DNA of 64,000 bases from Stieleria maiorica (GTDB taxonomy: Bacteria > Planctomycetota > Planctomycetia > Pirellulales > Pirellulaceae). Location of the stretch: assembly GCF_008035925.1 (NCBI RefSeq), contig NZ_CP036264.1:5764402-5828401 (forward strand). The letters are read 5' to 3'. The notes under the pieces were generated by a model that worked only from the letters and a program-made list of their open reading frames with translations, ran no database searches and had not been told where the DNA came from. Positions 1 to 8,151 of the stretch are shown here, one piece after another. The position numbers and the translations under genes are program-made. The stretch's first letter is position 1, and every line of letters starts with the position of its first letter.

Positions 1-741
1 GAACGCGGCCGAGAGATACGCGCCGCGTTTGTCCCCCGCGACGAAGACCATCTGATCCTGTCGGCCGACTACTCCCAGATCGAACTGAGGATCATGGCGG
101 AACTTAGTGGTGATGAATCGATGATCGCGGCCTTCGTCGACGGCGAAGACATCCATACGGTAACGGCATCCAAGGTTTACAAGGTGGAACTGGATGAAGT
201 CACTCGCGAAATGCGGGCCAAAGCGAAAACGGTGAACTTCGGCATCATCTATGGCATCAGCGCATTCGGCCTGCAACAGCGGCTGAACATCCCCCGGGCC
301 GAAGCGAGCGAGTTGATCAACAACTACTTCGAAAAATACCCCGGCGTCCAGCGCTACATCGACGAAACCATTGCCTTCGCCAAAGAACACGGTTACGTGG
401 TGACCAAGACCGGGCGCAGACGCTACGTCCGCGACATCACCAGCAAGTCACGCGGCACCGCCGCGGCGGCAGAACGGTTGGCGATGAACAGCCCGATCCA
501 AGGCACCGCGGCCGACATGCTGAAACTGGCCATGGTCAAAGTCCACCGGGCGCTCCGCGAAGGCGGGTTCAAGACCAAGATGCTGCTGACGGTGCACGAC
601 GAACTGGTGTTCGATCTCTGGAAAGCGGAGCAGGAGCAAGTGCTGCCGGTGATCGAACAGGCGATGAAAACCGCACTACCGATGACCGTCCCGATCGTCG
701 TCGAAATGGGTACCGGAACGAACTGGTTGGAAGCGCATTGA
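1..741 (+). CDS. polA: DNA polymerase I, C-terminal polymerase domain (partial, 5' end outside window)
   Basis: The reading frame is open from base 1 and encodes the last 246 residues of a family A DNA polymerase, which does replication repair and primer removal. Palm motif A (DYSQIELRIMA) starts at codon 23. The O-helix RAKAKTVNFGIIYG covers codons 72-85, and motif C (VHDELVFD) begins at codon 198. The spacing matches E. coli Pol I exactly (offset 682), so Asp23 equals D705, Arg72 R754, Lys76 K758, Phe80 F762, Tyr84 Y766 and Asp200 D882. All catalytic and dNTP-contact residues are present. Phe at the 762 position is the usual bacterial state that discriminates against dideoxynucleotides. The upstream part (5' nuclease and any 3'-5' exonuclease domain) cannot be judged. 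Confidence 0.98.
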   Translation, partial: ERGREIRAAFVPRDEDHLILSADYSQIELRIMAELSGDESMIAAFVDGEDIHTVTASKVYKVELDEVTREMRAKAKTVNFGIIYGISAFGLQQRLNIPRAEASELINNYFEKYPGVQRYIDETIAFAKEHGYVVTKTGRRRYVRDITSKSRGTAAAAERLAMNSPIQGTAADMLKLAMVKVHRALREGGFKTKMLLTVHDELVFDLWKAEQEQVLPVIEQAMKTALPMTVPIVVEMGTGTNWLEAH

Positions 742-1019
742 TCGCCTCACAAAACCTCACCCGCCGGCTCCACTGAGGCGCCCCCCAAACAGGACGGCAA
801 CGGACGCCCCTCAATGCAGTCCACAGGTGCCGTCGATTGATCCAGCGCAGACCAGGAGGGCTCCAGGGCACCCGATCTTGACTGCGGAAAAATTCTCTGA
901 GTTGGTACGGTTATTGCCTCTCGCTCCCGCTTGTTCAGGAAGAGCGTTCGGATCCCGATTCGATCACCGCTCGCGCCTCAAGAATCCACCTCCACGACCA
1001 TCATCAAGCCAGGATCAGA

Positions 1020-1685
1020 ATGCATCTCCTGTCCCCGAAAACTTTCGGCTGTGCGGTTGCCGCAGTCGTCCTTTCGCTCGCTCTATCTTCCCATTCGCTT
1101 TTTGCCGGCCTGATCACGACCAGAATTGATCTGAGCGGCGAAGATCCACAGGAATTGGTTGTCGGCCAGACGTTGGACGTGACGGTGACATTGGACGGTA
1201 TCGAACCATCGACTCCGGCGCTCTGGTTGAATTCCGTACAACTGTCAGACACTTTTGGTGCACCGATCAACTTTTCTTTTGGGGGCCCGGGTCTGCAGTT
1301 GTCCGGTGGGCTTGCCGGCTTCGTGTCGCCCGCCGCAAATCTGAAGGCTCTCGGCTTCGACGGTTCCACGCTATCGCTCATCGGTCTTGGGCTCTTCCAA
1401 CCTCAATTCAGTTTCCAGACGCAAGTCATTGCCGAAGGCGCAGGTTTCATCCACCTAAGTGGCGCGGTGCTGCCGTTGGTTCCGTTCGGTTCGAACGCCA
1501 TCAACGCCGGGTCGGCGACTCTAGTCACCTTTGCCACTTCAGGCAGCGGTTCAACCACCCCTAACCCGCCATCGGCGCCCCTGCCGACCGCCGCGGCGCC
1601 CGAACCGAGTTCGTTTGCAATTTTTGCGGCCATGAGCTTCGCAGTCGCCTGCCGTCGTCGTCGCGACAGTCGTTCGGCGTCATGA
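1020..1685 (+). CDS. PEP-CTERM sorting-signal protein, secreted
   Basis: This is a 221-residue exported protein of unknown function. A signal peptide occupies about residues 1-29 (hydrophobic run to LFAG). A beta-rich region of about 150 residues follows; its start (ELVVGQTLDVTVTLDG) resembles the opening of cohesin-like folds, which is only a suggestion. A Pro/Ala linker leads to a C-terminal PEP-CTERM tripartite signal: PEPSS at 194-198, a hydrophobic helix at about 198-211, and RRRR at 212-215. Such tails are recognised by exosortase and link the protein to the exopolysaccharide or outer envelope. No exosortase gene lies in this window. The stop overlaps the convergent downstream gene by 6 bp. 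Confidence 0.88.
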   Translation: MHLLSPKTFGCAVAAVVLSLALSSHSLFAGLITTRIDLSGEDPQELVVGQTLDVTVTLDGIEPSTPALWLNSVQLSDTFGAPINFSFGGPGLQLSGGLAGFVSPAANLKALGFDGSTLSLIGLGLFQPQFSFQTQVIAEGAGFIHLSGAVLPLVPFGSNAINAGSATLVTFATSGSGSTTPNPPSAPLPTAAAPEPSSFAIFAAMSFAVACRRRRDSRSAS

Positions 1686-2588
1686 AAGGCAGCGTTGCAG
1701 ATAGGATCGTGACCGATTGATCTCCGCCGTCACCGCATCAGTCGTTTCCAGGATCGGGATCCCGCGTGGCACCGGATGCATGAAAATCTCCGTCCATCCA
1801 TCGAATCCGATTTCGGCGAGCGTCTTGACGATCGGGCCGAAGTCCAACTCGCCGCGACCGGGCATCTGCAACAATTCCTGCTCTTTGGGAAGTTTCGTTT
1901 TGCACCCCATGCCGTGTTGCCAGGCATAGAACACGGCCACCGAATCGCCCAGGTCCCGTAGCAATCGGCAGAGCAAGTCGTTGTCTTGCGGCAAATGGTA
2001 CGGTGCAAACGCGACGGCGATGGCGTCCGCCGGGGCCAGGTCCACCAGGTAGCGCAGCGAATCGGCGTCGTGGATCAAGTTGTTTTCGTGATTTTCGATC
2101 GCGATCGTGACGCCGTTGTCACGTGCCAGGTTGATCGTCGGCGTCAGCTTCTTTAGAAACGCGGCGATCGCGTCCTTCAGCTCCGCGCCCTTCAAATTCC
2201 TCGGCCCCGAACCGCCGGTCACGATCAGCTTGCAACCCAATCGGGACGCCAGCCGAATTTCATCATCGATCCCGAACGGCCCTAACTTGTACTGCGTGAT
2301 GCAGGAGAACTCCACGTCATGCTCTCGCAACATCGCTGCGAATCGCTCTTCCCCCAAAGCATCCAATTGCTCGCGTTGGTCGCCATGCACCTTGGGCCAA
2401 ATATCGATCCCCGTTGCCCCGATCTTTTTGGCCTCCGGCAGAATCTCTGCCAGCGGGGTGTAGCCGTACATGCACGAGGCGAGTGCGTAACGAAACCGAA
2501 AGGAAGACGGAGCGGCTTGCAAGGCACGGGCAAATGACACCGACGCAGATGCGGCGAGCGTCAGGGCGGAACGGCGATTAAGATTCAC
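1680..2588 (-). CDS. Sugar phosphate isomerase/epimerase family protein (xylose isomerase-like TIM barrel), Tat-exported
   Basis: This 302-residue protein belongs to the AP endonuclease 2/xylose isomerase-like TIM-barrel superfamily. The N-terminus NRRSALTLAASASVSFA is a twin-arginine-type signal, so the protein probably acts in the periplasm, as many planctomycete members do. Family hallmarks are the early 'KKIGATGIDIWP' strand-helix, 'IAIENHENN' (metal-binding Glu/His region) and 'GRGELDFGPIVKTLAEIGFDGWTEIF' near the C-terminus, with the glutamate of WTEIF at a metal-ligand position. The substrate cannot be told from sequence. The gene is monocistronic here and convergent with the PEP-CTERM gene. 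Confidence 0.88.
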   Translation of the reverse strand: MNLNRRSALTLAASASVSFARALQAAPSSFRFRYALASCMYGYTPLAEILPEAKKIGATGIDIWPKVHGDQREQLDALGEERFAAMLREHDVEFSCITQYKLGPFGIDDEIRLASRLGCKLIVTGGSGPRNLKGAELKDAIAAFLKKLTPTINLARDNGVTIAIENHENNLIHDADSLRYLVDLAPADAIAVAFAPYHLPQDNDLLCRLLRDLGDSVAVFYAWQHGMGCKTKLPKEQELLQMPGRGELDFGPIVKTLAEIGFDGWTEIFMHPVPRGIPILETTDAVTAEINRSRSYLQRCLS

Positions 2589-2712
2589 GAGAAAGAACCT
2601 GCGGGGGGGAATTTGGTGGGAAAAGTCGGTGGCGAAGCGACGGATTCTAGCTCAATGGCGGGTGCCATGCGGAGAACCGGAGCAGCGACGACCTGGGCCC
2701 GAAAAACGATTC

Positions 2713-2783
2713 CCACGGATGGCAGCGCGAACCCACGGATTTTCTACCGCCTGTCATCCGTGGGGACGCCTTGCCATCCGTGG
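2713..2783. repeat. Nested inverted repeat with CCACGGAT/ATCCGTGG arms
   Basis: The outer arms CCACGGATGGCA (2713-2724) and TGCCATCCGTGG (2772-2783) are perfect 12-bp inverted repeats. The inner arms CCCACGGAT (2732-2740) and ATCCGTGGG (2756-2764) are a second pair, so the segment can form a cruciform or a long RNA hairpin. It lies between the divergent sugar-isomerase and PQQ-propeller genes. Function unknown; REP-like element or regulatory palindrome are both possible. Confidence 0.75.
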
Positions 2784-2874
2784 TCCAACTCCCGCCCCCA
2801 ACAGACGCGGACGACGATTCTGGCTATACTGCACCGCCTTCCACTTACACCGCACCGTCATTGCGATCCCGCCC

Positions 2875-4200
2875 ATGCACGCTCGCCCTTGCGTCCAAAC
2901 CGCCTGTTTGTTGCTGATTTTGTCGACGTCCCACGCCGCGTCTCCTTGGCCCCAATTTCGTGGCCCCGCCGGTGACGGCATCGTGCTGGACCAAAACGCA
3001 CCGCTGAAGTTCGGCGAAAAAGAAAACTTGGTTTGGAAATCGGAGCTTCCCGGTAAAGCCTGGTCGTCGCCGGTGATCGCCGATGGTTTGGTCTGGGCGA
3101 CGACGGCGATCGAAGTGTTCCCAAACGAAGAGGAGCGTCTGGATTTGCTCCGCGCTGCGGGAATCGAAGAAAAGAAATTCAAACAGCTCGCGGTGGCCAA
3201 GGCCATTCAGCTGAAATTGTTCGCGCTGGATCTACAGTCGGGCCGACAGTTGGCCGGAATCGACCTGACCGAGATCGCGACACCCGACCCGATCCACTCC
3301 CTGAACAGCTACGCCTCGCCCACGCCGGTGATCGATGGCGACCAGATCTACTGCCACTTCGGAACCTACGGCACGTTCTGCGTGAACCGCACGAGCCGCG
3401 AGATCCTCTGGCAGCGTCGCTTGCCCCTGGATCACTCCGTGGGCCCAGGCAGTTCTCCGCTGATCGATGGCGACCGATTGATCCTGATCCAGGACGGCAC
3501 CGAACGCCAGTACGTCACGGCGCTCGATAAAAACAGCGGCGAAACGATCTGGGAGACCGACCGGCCGGAGATGGATGCCCCGACCGGCGACCAAAAGAAA
3601 GCCTACTGCACGCCGATCAAAATTACCGATCGGCTGGGACGCGAACAATTGATCTGCATGGGATCGCAGTGGATGGTCGCCTACGAACCGGCCACGGGCA
3701 ATGAGATTTGGAAGGTGCGTCACGGCAAAGGATTCTCCGTTGTCCCACGCCCCGTGTATTCCGACGGTGTCGTCTATTTTTCGACCGGATTCGGAAAACC
3801 GCAACTCTGGGCGGTCAAGGTTGATGGGTCGGGTGATGTCACCAACACGCATGTCCAGTGGACCGTGATGAAAGGCATTCCGGCAAAACCCTCGCCGATC
3901 CTTCACAACGGATTGATCTACGTGATGGAAGACAACGGGATCGCCAGTTGCTTTGAAGCCGAAAGCGGTGACGAAGTCTGGAAAAAGCGAATCGGTGGCA
4001 AGTACAGCGCCTCACCGCTGTTGGTCGGCGACCGGATTTACCTGGGATCGCACGAAGGAACGGTGACGGTGATCAGCACCGGTCGCGACAGCGAGGTGCT
4101 TGCCGAAAACCAACTGGACGGACAGATCATGGCCAGCCCCGCCGTCGTCGACGACTCGTTGATTCTGCGAACCGCCGACGCGATCTATCGGTTCAAGTAA
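2875..4200 (+). CDS. PQQ-like beta-propeller repeat protein, secreted
   Basis: The start is set at the ATG at 2875 because it directly precedes a signal peptide (residues 1-22, ending SHAA). Upstream in-frame codons give a non-protein-like extension. The mature protein opens with WPQFRGPAGDG, the usual planctomycete start of outer-membrane-assembly BamB/PQQ-like propellers. It then has repeated propeller blades ending in 'Trp-docking'-type motifs such as 'VYFSTGFGKPQLWAV' and 'GDRIYLGSHEGTVTVIS'. It is about 441 residues. No PQQ-dehydrogenase catalytic residues are recognisable, so a scaffold or binding role is more likely than an enzyme. The rsmE start lies 7 bp after its stop, so the two genes may be co-transcribed. 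Confidence 0.88.
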   Translation: MHARPCVQTACLLLILSTSHAASPWPQFRGPAGDGIVLDQNAPLKFGEKENLVWKSELPGKAWSSPVIADGLVWATTAIEVFPNEEERLDLLRAAGIEEKKFKQLAVAKAIQLKLFALDLQSGRQLAGIDLTEIATPDPIHSLNSYASPTPVIDGDQIYCHFGTYGTFCVNRTSREILWQRRLPLDHSVGPGSSPLIDGDRLILIQDGTERQYVTALDKNSGETIWETDRPEMDAPTGDQKKAYCTPIKITDRLGREQLICMGSQWMVAYEPATGNEIWKVRHGKGFSVVPRPVYSDGVVYFSTGFGKPQLWAVKVDGSGDVTNTHVQWTVMKGIPAKPSPILHNGLIYVMEDNGIASCFEAESGDEVWKKRIGGKYSASPLLVGDRIYLGSHEGTVTVISTGRDSEVLAENQLDGQIMASPAVVDDSLILRTADAIYRFK

Positions 4201-4207
4201 CCACAGC

Positions 4208-4912
4208 ATGACACGTCGTTACTATGCTCCTGATCTGCCGACCGCTGGCGGAACCGTCTCACTGAGTGACGAAGAAGCGAGCCACGCGGCGCGCGTGATG
4301 CGTGCCAAGGCCGGCGATACGATCACCCTGTTCGATGGTCGCGGACACGAATCCCAAGCCAGCATCACCGCGATCGACAAACGCAACTGTGTCGTCGAAG
4401 CCGGATCGGCCGTGGCGGTCGATCGCGAACCGAGTTGTCGCATGCATTTCGGCATTGCGCTGCCCAAACCCGAACGCACCAAGGAGCTGATCGAACGCTT
4501 GACCGAACTCGGCGTCCATCGCGTCACGCCCCTGGTTTGCAACCGGACCCAACGTCCGCCGACCGAGTCGCTGCTGGCCAAATTACGTCGCATCGTGATC
4601 GAATCGAGCAAGCAATGCGAGCGGAATGTGCTGATGTCGATCGATGCCCCGATGCCCATCGACGTGTTTCTGGCCGAACCCCACGAAGGCGCCTGCTGGA
4701 TCGCACACCCCGATGGCCGGCCGATCCGAACAGTCGCGGCCGAATGCCAGGACGCGACCGCCGCCACGGTTTTGGTCGGTCCCGAAGGCGGATTCAGCGA
4801 CCAGGAAGTCCGCTCGGCGATCGAGTCGGGTTTTGAACAAGTCGGCTTGGGCGCACGCATCTACCGCGTCGAAACCGCCGCCTGTGTCCTGGCAGCGCAC
4901 TTGGCGGGATAA
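4208..4912 (+). CDS. rsmE: 16S rRNA (uracil-1498-N3)-methyltransferase RsmE
   Basis: This 234-residue SPOUT-class methyltransferase methylates U1498 of 16S rRNA in the 30S decoding region, using S-adenosylmethionine. The N-terminal PUA-like domain is residues 1-75, including 'HAARVMRAKAGD'. Signature motifs of the knotted SAM site are present: ESSKQCERN at 132-140, VGPEGGFS at 190-197 and LGARIYRVETA at 214-224. Length is slightly shorter than E. coli RsmE (243). It follows the propeller gene by 7 bp. Confidence 0.95.
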   Translation: MTRRYYAPDLPTAGGTVSLSDEEASHAARVMRAKAGDTITLFDGRGHESQASITAIDKRNCVVEAGSAVAVDREPSCRMHFGIALPKPERTKELIERLTELGVHRVTPLVCNRTQRPPTESLLAKLRRIVIESSKQCERNVLMSIDAPMPIDVFLAEPHEGACWIAHPDGRPIRTVAAECQDATAATVLVGPEGGFSDQEVRSAIESGFEQVGLGARIYRVETAACVLAAHLAG

Positions 4913-4948
4913 CGGCAGCACGCCCATGACAGCGTGTCATCCTCCCGG

Positions 4949-5017
4949 CATCATTCTGCCCCGAATCATTCTGCGATCGAATCATTCTGCCATCGTTTTG
5001 CCCCCATCGTTTTGCCC
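4949..5017. repeat. Short tandem repeats (ATCATTCTGCC and ATCGTTTTGCCC)
   Basis: Three copies of ATCATTCTGC start at 4950, 4965 and 4981, the last two preceded by GA. Two copies of CATCGTTTTGCCC start at 4991 and 5005. The array lies in the intergenic space between the convergent rsmE and acid-sugar kinase genes. The two unit types look related (ATC-N-TT-TGCC), which suggests divergence of one repeat. No coding potential is evident. Confidence 0.8.
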
Positions 5018-5066
5018 GTCCAAGCCACCAGATGGCGAGGTTCCTGCCGTGACCGGGGCCGCTCGC

Positions 5067-6470
5067 TTACGCGTCCCTCTGGCATTGCAGCTTTTTGTAG
5101 GCTTGGGCGAGTGCGTCGTCGTCGCCGACGTTGCCGGGGAACACCACGTACGGCAAGTCGGGTCGTCGGCTTTCCGGCCCCAGACTCCAAACCGGGATGC
5201 CCGGCAGGATCTGCCCCAACACCATCGCTCGCTTCACGTCCAACCCTTGGGTCGCGACATCACTGGACGTGATGCCCCCTTTGGCGATCAAGAAACGCAA
5301 CGGAACTTCGATCGCGCGAACGACATCGACGACCGCCTTGGAAACCGCAGTGCCGATTCGCAAACTCGATTCGCCGTCCGATCCGGTGACCAATCCGCGC
5401 GAGGTGTGCAGCACGACATCCTGCCCCTGGGCGAGCAGCGCGTTGACGCGACCGGCGACCTCCGCCAAATGCTCGGCGGCTTGTTCGGACAGCAACCGCC
5501 CGACGTCCAGCACCACCGCTTGCGGCGGATCATCGGCGGCCAGCAAACGGTTCAACTGCACCGTTGTTTTCGGGACATACGATCCGACGACGATCAATCC
5601 GGCATTGTTTTCCGATGCGATCATCTGTTCGCCGCGAAGCAATGGCATTTCATCCAGCCCGGCATAGGCCTGGACAAAACTCGCCGCGGTGCGATAGACC
5701 AGCTCGGCACCCGAGCGTTCCGCTTTCCGCGCCGCCAACGCAAATGCGCGGGCATCGGTGATCGCGACGGCGTTGACGATCAAGACGCTGCCCGGCGGTA
5801 GTGCAGCGATCCGCGCGGCCACGACATCCGGGTCACCGCAGCGAAGATCGTCGATCGAGATCGAATGCAATGCAGAGCGATCAACCGCCCCGCCAGACTT
5901 CTCGATCACCCAGTCGCACAAGTTGGAACGAGAGAATCCGAATGTCGCGTCTTTGGCAAACGGTGTTTCCGCCGCCGGCACCAACGCATCGCCTTCAGCC
6001 ACATAGTGCGTGTCGCCGATCGTTAAACGACCGCCCTGCAGAAAAAACGGCATGATGACGTGGATCGCATCGGGATGCCCCAGCGACTCGGCGACCGCGT
6101 TGACTTCGGCGGGGTAATGCCCCCGTAGCGTTGAATCGCTGCGGCTGATCACGCTGACATCGCGACCGGTGACGGCGGACGCTTCACGCAGATTGCGGCC
6201 GAGCGTGCGAGCCAAGTCCACGGCGTCACGCTCGGGCAGCGCTCGGGAGTTGGTCAAAATGTAAAACATCGCGTCGTCGCGACCAAGCTGGTCGACCAAG
6301 GCGTCCACGCCCCAGGTGGTCAACACCGGCGTTTGATAAACCGTTTGCGTCCCGGTCGGATCGTCGTCCAACACGACCACACACTTGCCGGATTCCCGGA
6401 CGCTCTCACGCAACGCGGGCAACAGATCCTTGCTGCGTTGTGGCGGCAGCCCTTTCAATACATCACTCAC
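5067..6470 (-). CDS. Four-carbon acid sugar kinase family protein (DUF1537)
   Basis: This 467-residue protein belongs to the OtnK/DUF1537 family, ATP-dependent kinases that phosphorylate four-carbon acid sugars such as threonate and erythronate or related acid sugars. The N-terminal substrate-binding domain carries VVLDDDPTGTQTV (from about residue 32), and the C-terminal domain carries the Gly-rich nucleotide-binding 'RFLIAKGGITSSDVA' segment and 'FPGNVGDDDAL' near the end. The start is a GTG at 6470, in a GTGA overlap with the stop of the upstream cyclase gene. It is the last gene of a four-gene operon read leftward. The exact substrate is not determined; the aldolase/isomerase partners of the characterised Otn pathway are absent here. 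Confidence 0.9.
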   Translation of the reverse strand: MSDVLKGLPPQRSKDLLPALRESVRESGKCVVVLDDDPTGTQTVYQTPVLTTWGVDALVDQLGRDDAMFYILTNSRALPERDAVDLARTLGRNLREASAVTGRDVSVISRSDSTLRGHYPAEVNAVAESLGHPDAIHVIMPFFLQGGRLTIGDTHYVAEGDALVPAAETPFAKDATFGFSRSNLCDWVIEKSGGAVDRSALHSISIDDLRCGDPDVVAARIAALPPGSVLIVNAVAITDARAFALAARKAERSGAELVYRTAASFVQAYAGLDEMPLLRGEQMIASENNAGLIVVGSYVPKTTVQLNRLLAADDPPQAVVLDVGRLLSEQAAEHLAEVAGRVNALLAQGQDVVLHTSRGLVTGSDGESSLRIGTAVSKAVVDVVRAIEVPLRFLIAKGGITSSDVATQGLDVKRAMVLGQILPGIPVWSLGPESRRPDLPYVVFPGNVGDDDALAQAYKKLQCQRDA

Positions 6471-7108
6471 CAGTCAGCTCCAACAATCGCGAACGCACGG
6501 CAGGGCGCCCCGTCGCCGCCGGCAATTTTCAACGGCATCGCTCCGAAGATGCACTTCGGCCCGTCAATCTGATCGAGCCCCGTCAGCCCCTCCACGATGA
6601 TGATCCCGGCACCGAGCAAAATCTGGTGAATCTCCGTGACGGCGGTCAAGTCGTTGACATCGGCCACCGACGGCGGCTCGACACCGACCATCCGGACCTG
6701 GCGCTGGACCATCCAGCGCGCCAATTCGGGGCTGATCGGCGGGAAGTGGTCGCGGTAGTGGTCGGCATCGCCGACATGGCGGCTCCACAGCGTCCGCAGC
6801 AATACCCCGTCACCGGGCCGGATCTGATCGACCAAGGGCCCCAGATGCGCGAGCGTGATCGGCGTTTGGTCGGCCAAATTGTCAAGCGCGACGACCCATG
6901 CGTTGCCGATGCAGTCGGCGATCGGAATCTGATCGATCGTCTGCTCGCCCGCCTCGAAGTGATACGGCGAATCCATGTGGGTGCCGCAGTGCGAATACAA
7001 ATGCAACGTCCGCGCGTTCCAACCGTCTCGCGCGACGGTGTACTTCGTTTCGTAATCGACGCCGCGCATGCCTTTTTCCAATCGCAGCGTCAGGTCCAGA
7101 ACTCTCAT
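6467..7108 (-). CDS. Cyclase family protein (kynurenine formamidase-like metal hydrolase)
   Basis: The start is the ATG at 7108, which overlaps the preceding gene's stop as ATGA, giving 213 residues; an upstream in-frame start at 7126 is less likely. The family metal-binding signature H-CGTH-M-D-SPYH is at 40-50, where His40, His44, Asp46 and His50 match the metal ligands of KynB-type amidohydrolases. A C-terminal 'LTGLDQIDGPKCIFGAMPLKI' segment is also typical of the family. Members hydrolyse amide or lactone-like bonds. Given the operon, a role in opening or dehydrating a sugar-acid lactone is plausible but inferred. Confidence 0.9.
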   Translation of the reverse strand: MRVLDLTLRLEKGMRGVDYETKYTVARDGWNARTLHLYSHCGTHMDSPYHFEAGEQTIDQIPIADCIGNAWVVALDNLADQTPITLAHLGPLVDQIRPGDGVLLRTLWSRHVGDADHYRDHFPPISPELARWMVQRQVRMVGVEPPSVADVNDLTAVTEIHQILLGAGIIIVEGLTGLDQIDGPKCIFGAMPLKIAGGDGAPCRAFAIVGADW

Positions 7109-8151
7109 GGCGACGGCGACTCCCACATCATCGTTTCGGCGCTGCGGTACATCGCTTCCTGGACCGCGATACTCCGCAAGTAACTCGCGCCGTCAGTTTC
7201 AAAGGCGTCACCGGATCGCAATCCGCGAACAAAATGCAGCTGGGTCTGATGCACACAGTCACCGGCGAACCCGTGCCGGCTGGGCTGATAGGCGTGTGGC
7301 GTTTCAGGCTGCCCCAATTCCTGGACCGTAATCCGCGCGTCATCGTACAACCGGATGGTCCCGCCGTCGCATTCGACCAGCAGGTCCCCGAACGTGTAAC
7401 GTGGATTTTCCGCCGTCGACTCGTTGAACCGATTGGCGTCATAGACCCCGACGCCGCTATGACGGAACTGAAAGATGCCGATCGCGGTGTCTTCGCCGGC
7501 GATCACGGGGTTCAGTTTTCGGTGCATGCACCACACCCGATCGATTTCGCCGGCCAGATAGCGAAACGTATCGATCGTGTGAATGCCGGCTTCGAAAATC
7601 AGAAACTGCTTCATCGTCTGGAAGTACGGCTGACGCGCCAGATAGGCATCGTCTCCCCAGCCATCGCCCATCCGATTGCGGTGCGTGATCGTGTGCACGT
7701 TCTGGCCCACAACGCCGCTGTCGAGCAGCGACTTAATCTCGCGGTACCATGGTTGGAAGCGAAAGTTCTCGTGCACCATGAACCGAACGCCGGCCCTGTC
7801 AGCGATGTCGACAATCTGCCGCGCCTCGGCGACGGTCGGCGCCAGCGGCTTTTGGCAAATGATCGCGACACCGGCGCGGGCACAATCATCGACAAGCGTG
7901 AAATGCGTGTCCGGCCGTGTCACGATGTCCACGAAATCGGGACGAACCTGCTCCAGCATCGCCGCATGATCGGTGTAGATCCCTTCGACGCCATAGGTTT
8001 TTGCCGCCCGCTCGGCGGCGGCAGGATTGGAATCACAGACCGCGACCAAGTCGACACCGGGAATCCGTTTCCAGGAATCAAAATGGAATTGGCTGAAATA
8101 ACCGGCGCCGACCACCGCGCCACGCAACTTCGGTCCGTCAATTTGGCTCAT
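7105..8151 (-). CDS. Gfo/Idh/MocA family oxidoreductase
   Basis: The start is the ATG at 8151, which shares its first base with the last base of the MFS stop codon (TGATG), giving 348 residues. The N-terminal Rossmann domain has AVVGAGYFSQ at about 12-21. The conserved Lys of the EKP-type motif appears as QKPLAP (100-105, Lys101 proposed catalytic). The C-terminal alpha/beta domain carries the usual 'FEAGIHTIDTFRYLAG' helix with the active-site His. Such enzymes oxidise or reduce sugars, inositols or sugar acids with NAD(P). It is the second gene of the operon after the transporter, so it probably acts on the imported compound. Confidence 0.93.
   Translation of the reverse strand: MSQIDGPKLRGAVVGAGYFSQFHFDSWKRIPGVDLVAVCDSNPAAAERAAKTYGVEGIYTDHAAMLEQVRPDFVDIVTRPDTHFTLVDDCARAGVAIICQKPLAPTVAEARQIVDIADRAGVRFMVHENFRFQPWYREIKSLLDSGVVGQNVHTITHRNRMGDGWGDDAYLARQPYFQTMKQFLIFEAGIHTIDTFRYLAGEIDRVWCMHRKLNPVIAGEDTAIGIFQFRHSGVGVYDANRFNESTAENPRYTFGDLLVECDGGTIRLYDDARITVQELGQPETPHAYQPSRHGFAGDCVHQTQLHFVRGLRSGDAFETDGASYLRSIAVQEAMYRSAETMMWESPSP

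Noticed and set aside
2629-2874. Upstream extension of the PQQ-like propeller protein
   Set aside because: It would place 82 basic residues before a clear signal peptide and would run across the nested palindrome.
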